Below, piece after piece: positions 5,469-6,033 of a stretch of 6,033 bases of DNA. A program made the translations under genes and the position numbers. Each line of letters opens with the position of its first letter. The stretch's first letter is position 1. The stretch is from positions 1 to 6,033 of the forward strand of contig CAMLDG010000032.1 of assembly GCA_946478655.1 (NCBI GenBank), in the 5' to 3' direction. Below the pieces are notes generated by a model that saw nothing but the letters and a program-made list of their open reading frames with translations, ran no database searches and was not told where the DNA came from. The DNA comes from an uncultured Nitrosotalea sp. Lineage in GTDB: Archaea; Thermoproteota; Nitrososphaeria; Nitrososphaerales; Nitrosopumilaceae.

Positions 5469-6029
5469 TTATATTATCTTAAAATTCCACATTTTGTCAT
5501 TTGCTTTTCTTATTCCAATTCTCGGTCCTGCAAGAATCTCTGACTTTTTTATTTCCAAACCATCAGTGATAAACAGGTTAGATTTTTTTGTAAGATCTTC
5601 GCCGTATTCTTTTTTTGTTATCTTTAATGCTTGAGTCAGCTTGGCTGGACCATTTGTAAGATTTGAGATATCAGAGATTTTGCGCTGCATTGACATGAAA
5701 TCAATTCCTGTTTTTGGTACAAGTGACCTTATCAAGACAGCACCTGCTTCATAATCTGGGCTTCGTGCAACAGCATTTACACAATAATGCATTCCATATG
5801 TAAAATAGACATAGGCTCTTCCAACCTGGCCAAACATGGCCTTGTTTCGCTCTGTCATGCCTCCATATGTGTGACTTGCAGGATCGTCCTTGTATCGATA
5901 TGCTTCAGTTTCTGATATGATACCAGATATTGTGTTTCCATTAATTTTTCGGACCAGTATTTTTCCAAGCAAGTCACGGGCAACATCTACTGTATCCCTA
6001 TCATAAAATGAGCGGGCAAGTACCTTCAT
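5469..6029 (-). CDS. 3-methyladenine DNA glycosylase, AAG/MPG family
   Basis: The enzyme removes alkylated purines such as 3-methyladenine, starting base excision repair in the cytoplasm. The 186-residue protein aligns by eye along its length with the human AAG catalytic core. ISETEAY (38-44) holds catalytic Glu42 (human Glu125) and Tyr44 (human Tyr127). His53 in ASHTYGG matches human His136. TERNKAMF follows. YVYFTYGMHYCVN (73-85) supplies Tyr75, the intercalating Tyr78 and Asn85 (human Tyr159, Tyr162 and Asn169). Arg101 (LIRSL) matches human Arg182. NGPAKLTQAL and GPRIGI are also conserved. All key residues are present, so an active enzyme is expected. The C-terminus ends MWNFKII, near where the family's usual 'rFyv' strand lies, so the protein looks complete. 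The ATG at 6029 is only four bases from the window end, so a promoter or an earlier start cannot be assessed. It converges on the protease gene. Confidence 0.94.
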   Translation of the reverse strand: MKVLARSFYDRDTVDVARDLLGKILVRKINGNTISGIISETEAYRYKDDPASHTYGGMTERNKAMFGQVGRAYVYFTYGMHYCVNAVARSPDYEAGAVLIRSLVPKTGIDFMSMQRKISDISNLTNGPAKLTQALKITKKEYGEDLTKKSNLFITDGLEIKKSEILAGPRIGIRKANDKMWNFKII

Positions 6030-6033
6030 TGTG

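Overview
The window is an AT-rich piece of an archaeal chromosome, most likely from the Nitrososphaerota (Thaumarchaeota, ammonia-oxidising archaea of the Nitrosopumilales type). The evidence is a coenzyme F420 gene (cofE), an archaeal-type prolyl-tRNA synthetase ending in Tyr, a small archaeal winged-helix regulator, a membrane-anchored cupredoxin-like protein, several TTG/GTG starts, and TATA-like boxes about 26 bases before start codons as expected for leaderless archaeal transcripts. Assignment below phylum is inference. No rRNA, tRNA, CRISPR array, insertion sequence or phage gene was seen.

Left part (1-918, minus strand): a HAD-family phosphatase related to SerB/ThrH is followed by the 5' part of cofE (F420-0:L-glutamate ligase), which runs off the left edge. 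A divergent promoter region (919-1020) separates this pair from the plus-strand genes.

Centre (1021-3161, plus strand): a 94-residue four-cysteine protein of unknown function, prolyl-tRNA synthetase (proS, TTG start), and a small winged-helix DNA-binding protein (TTG start). The last one converges on the next minus-strand gene, and their stop codons share the four bases CTAG.

Right part (3158-6029): on the minus strand, a two-TM membrane protein of unknown function lies behind a membrane-anchored cupredoxin-like protein. The cupredoxin gene is divergent from a plus-strand, membrane-anchored HtrA/DegP-type serine protease with a PDZ domain and a short collagen-like Gly-X-Y stalk. The 160-base space between these two starts holds a TATA box for each gene and a near-perfect palindrome, GGTAAT-G-ATTACC, beside the cupredoxin TATA box. 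Convergent with the protease is an AAG/MPG-type 3-methyladenine DNA glycosylase, which ends the window.

How they may work together: most genes are independent housekeeping functions (F420 synthesis, tRNA charging, alkylation repair). The divergent cupredoxin/HtrA pair is the one plausible functional unit, because both products face the outside of the cytoplasmic membrane and share a control region. The most unusual items are the collagen-like insert in the protease and the apparent loss of the copper-binding Cys (now Ser) and first His (now Gln) in the cupredoxin-like protein. I found no clear multi-gene novel system.
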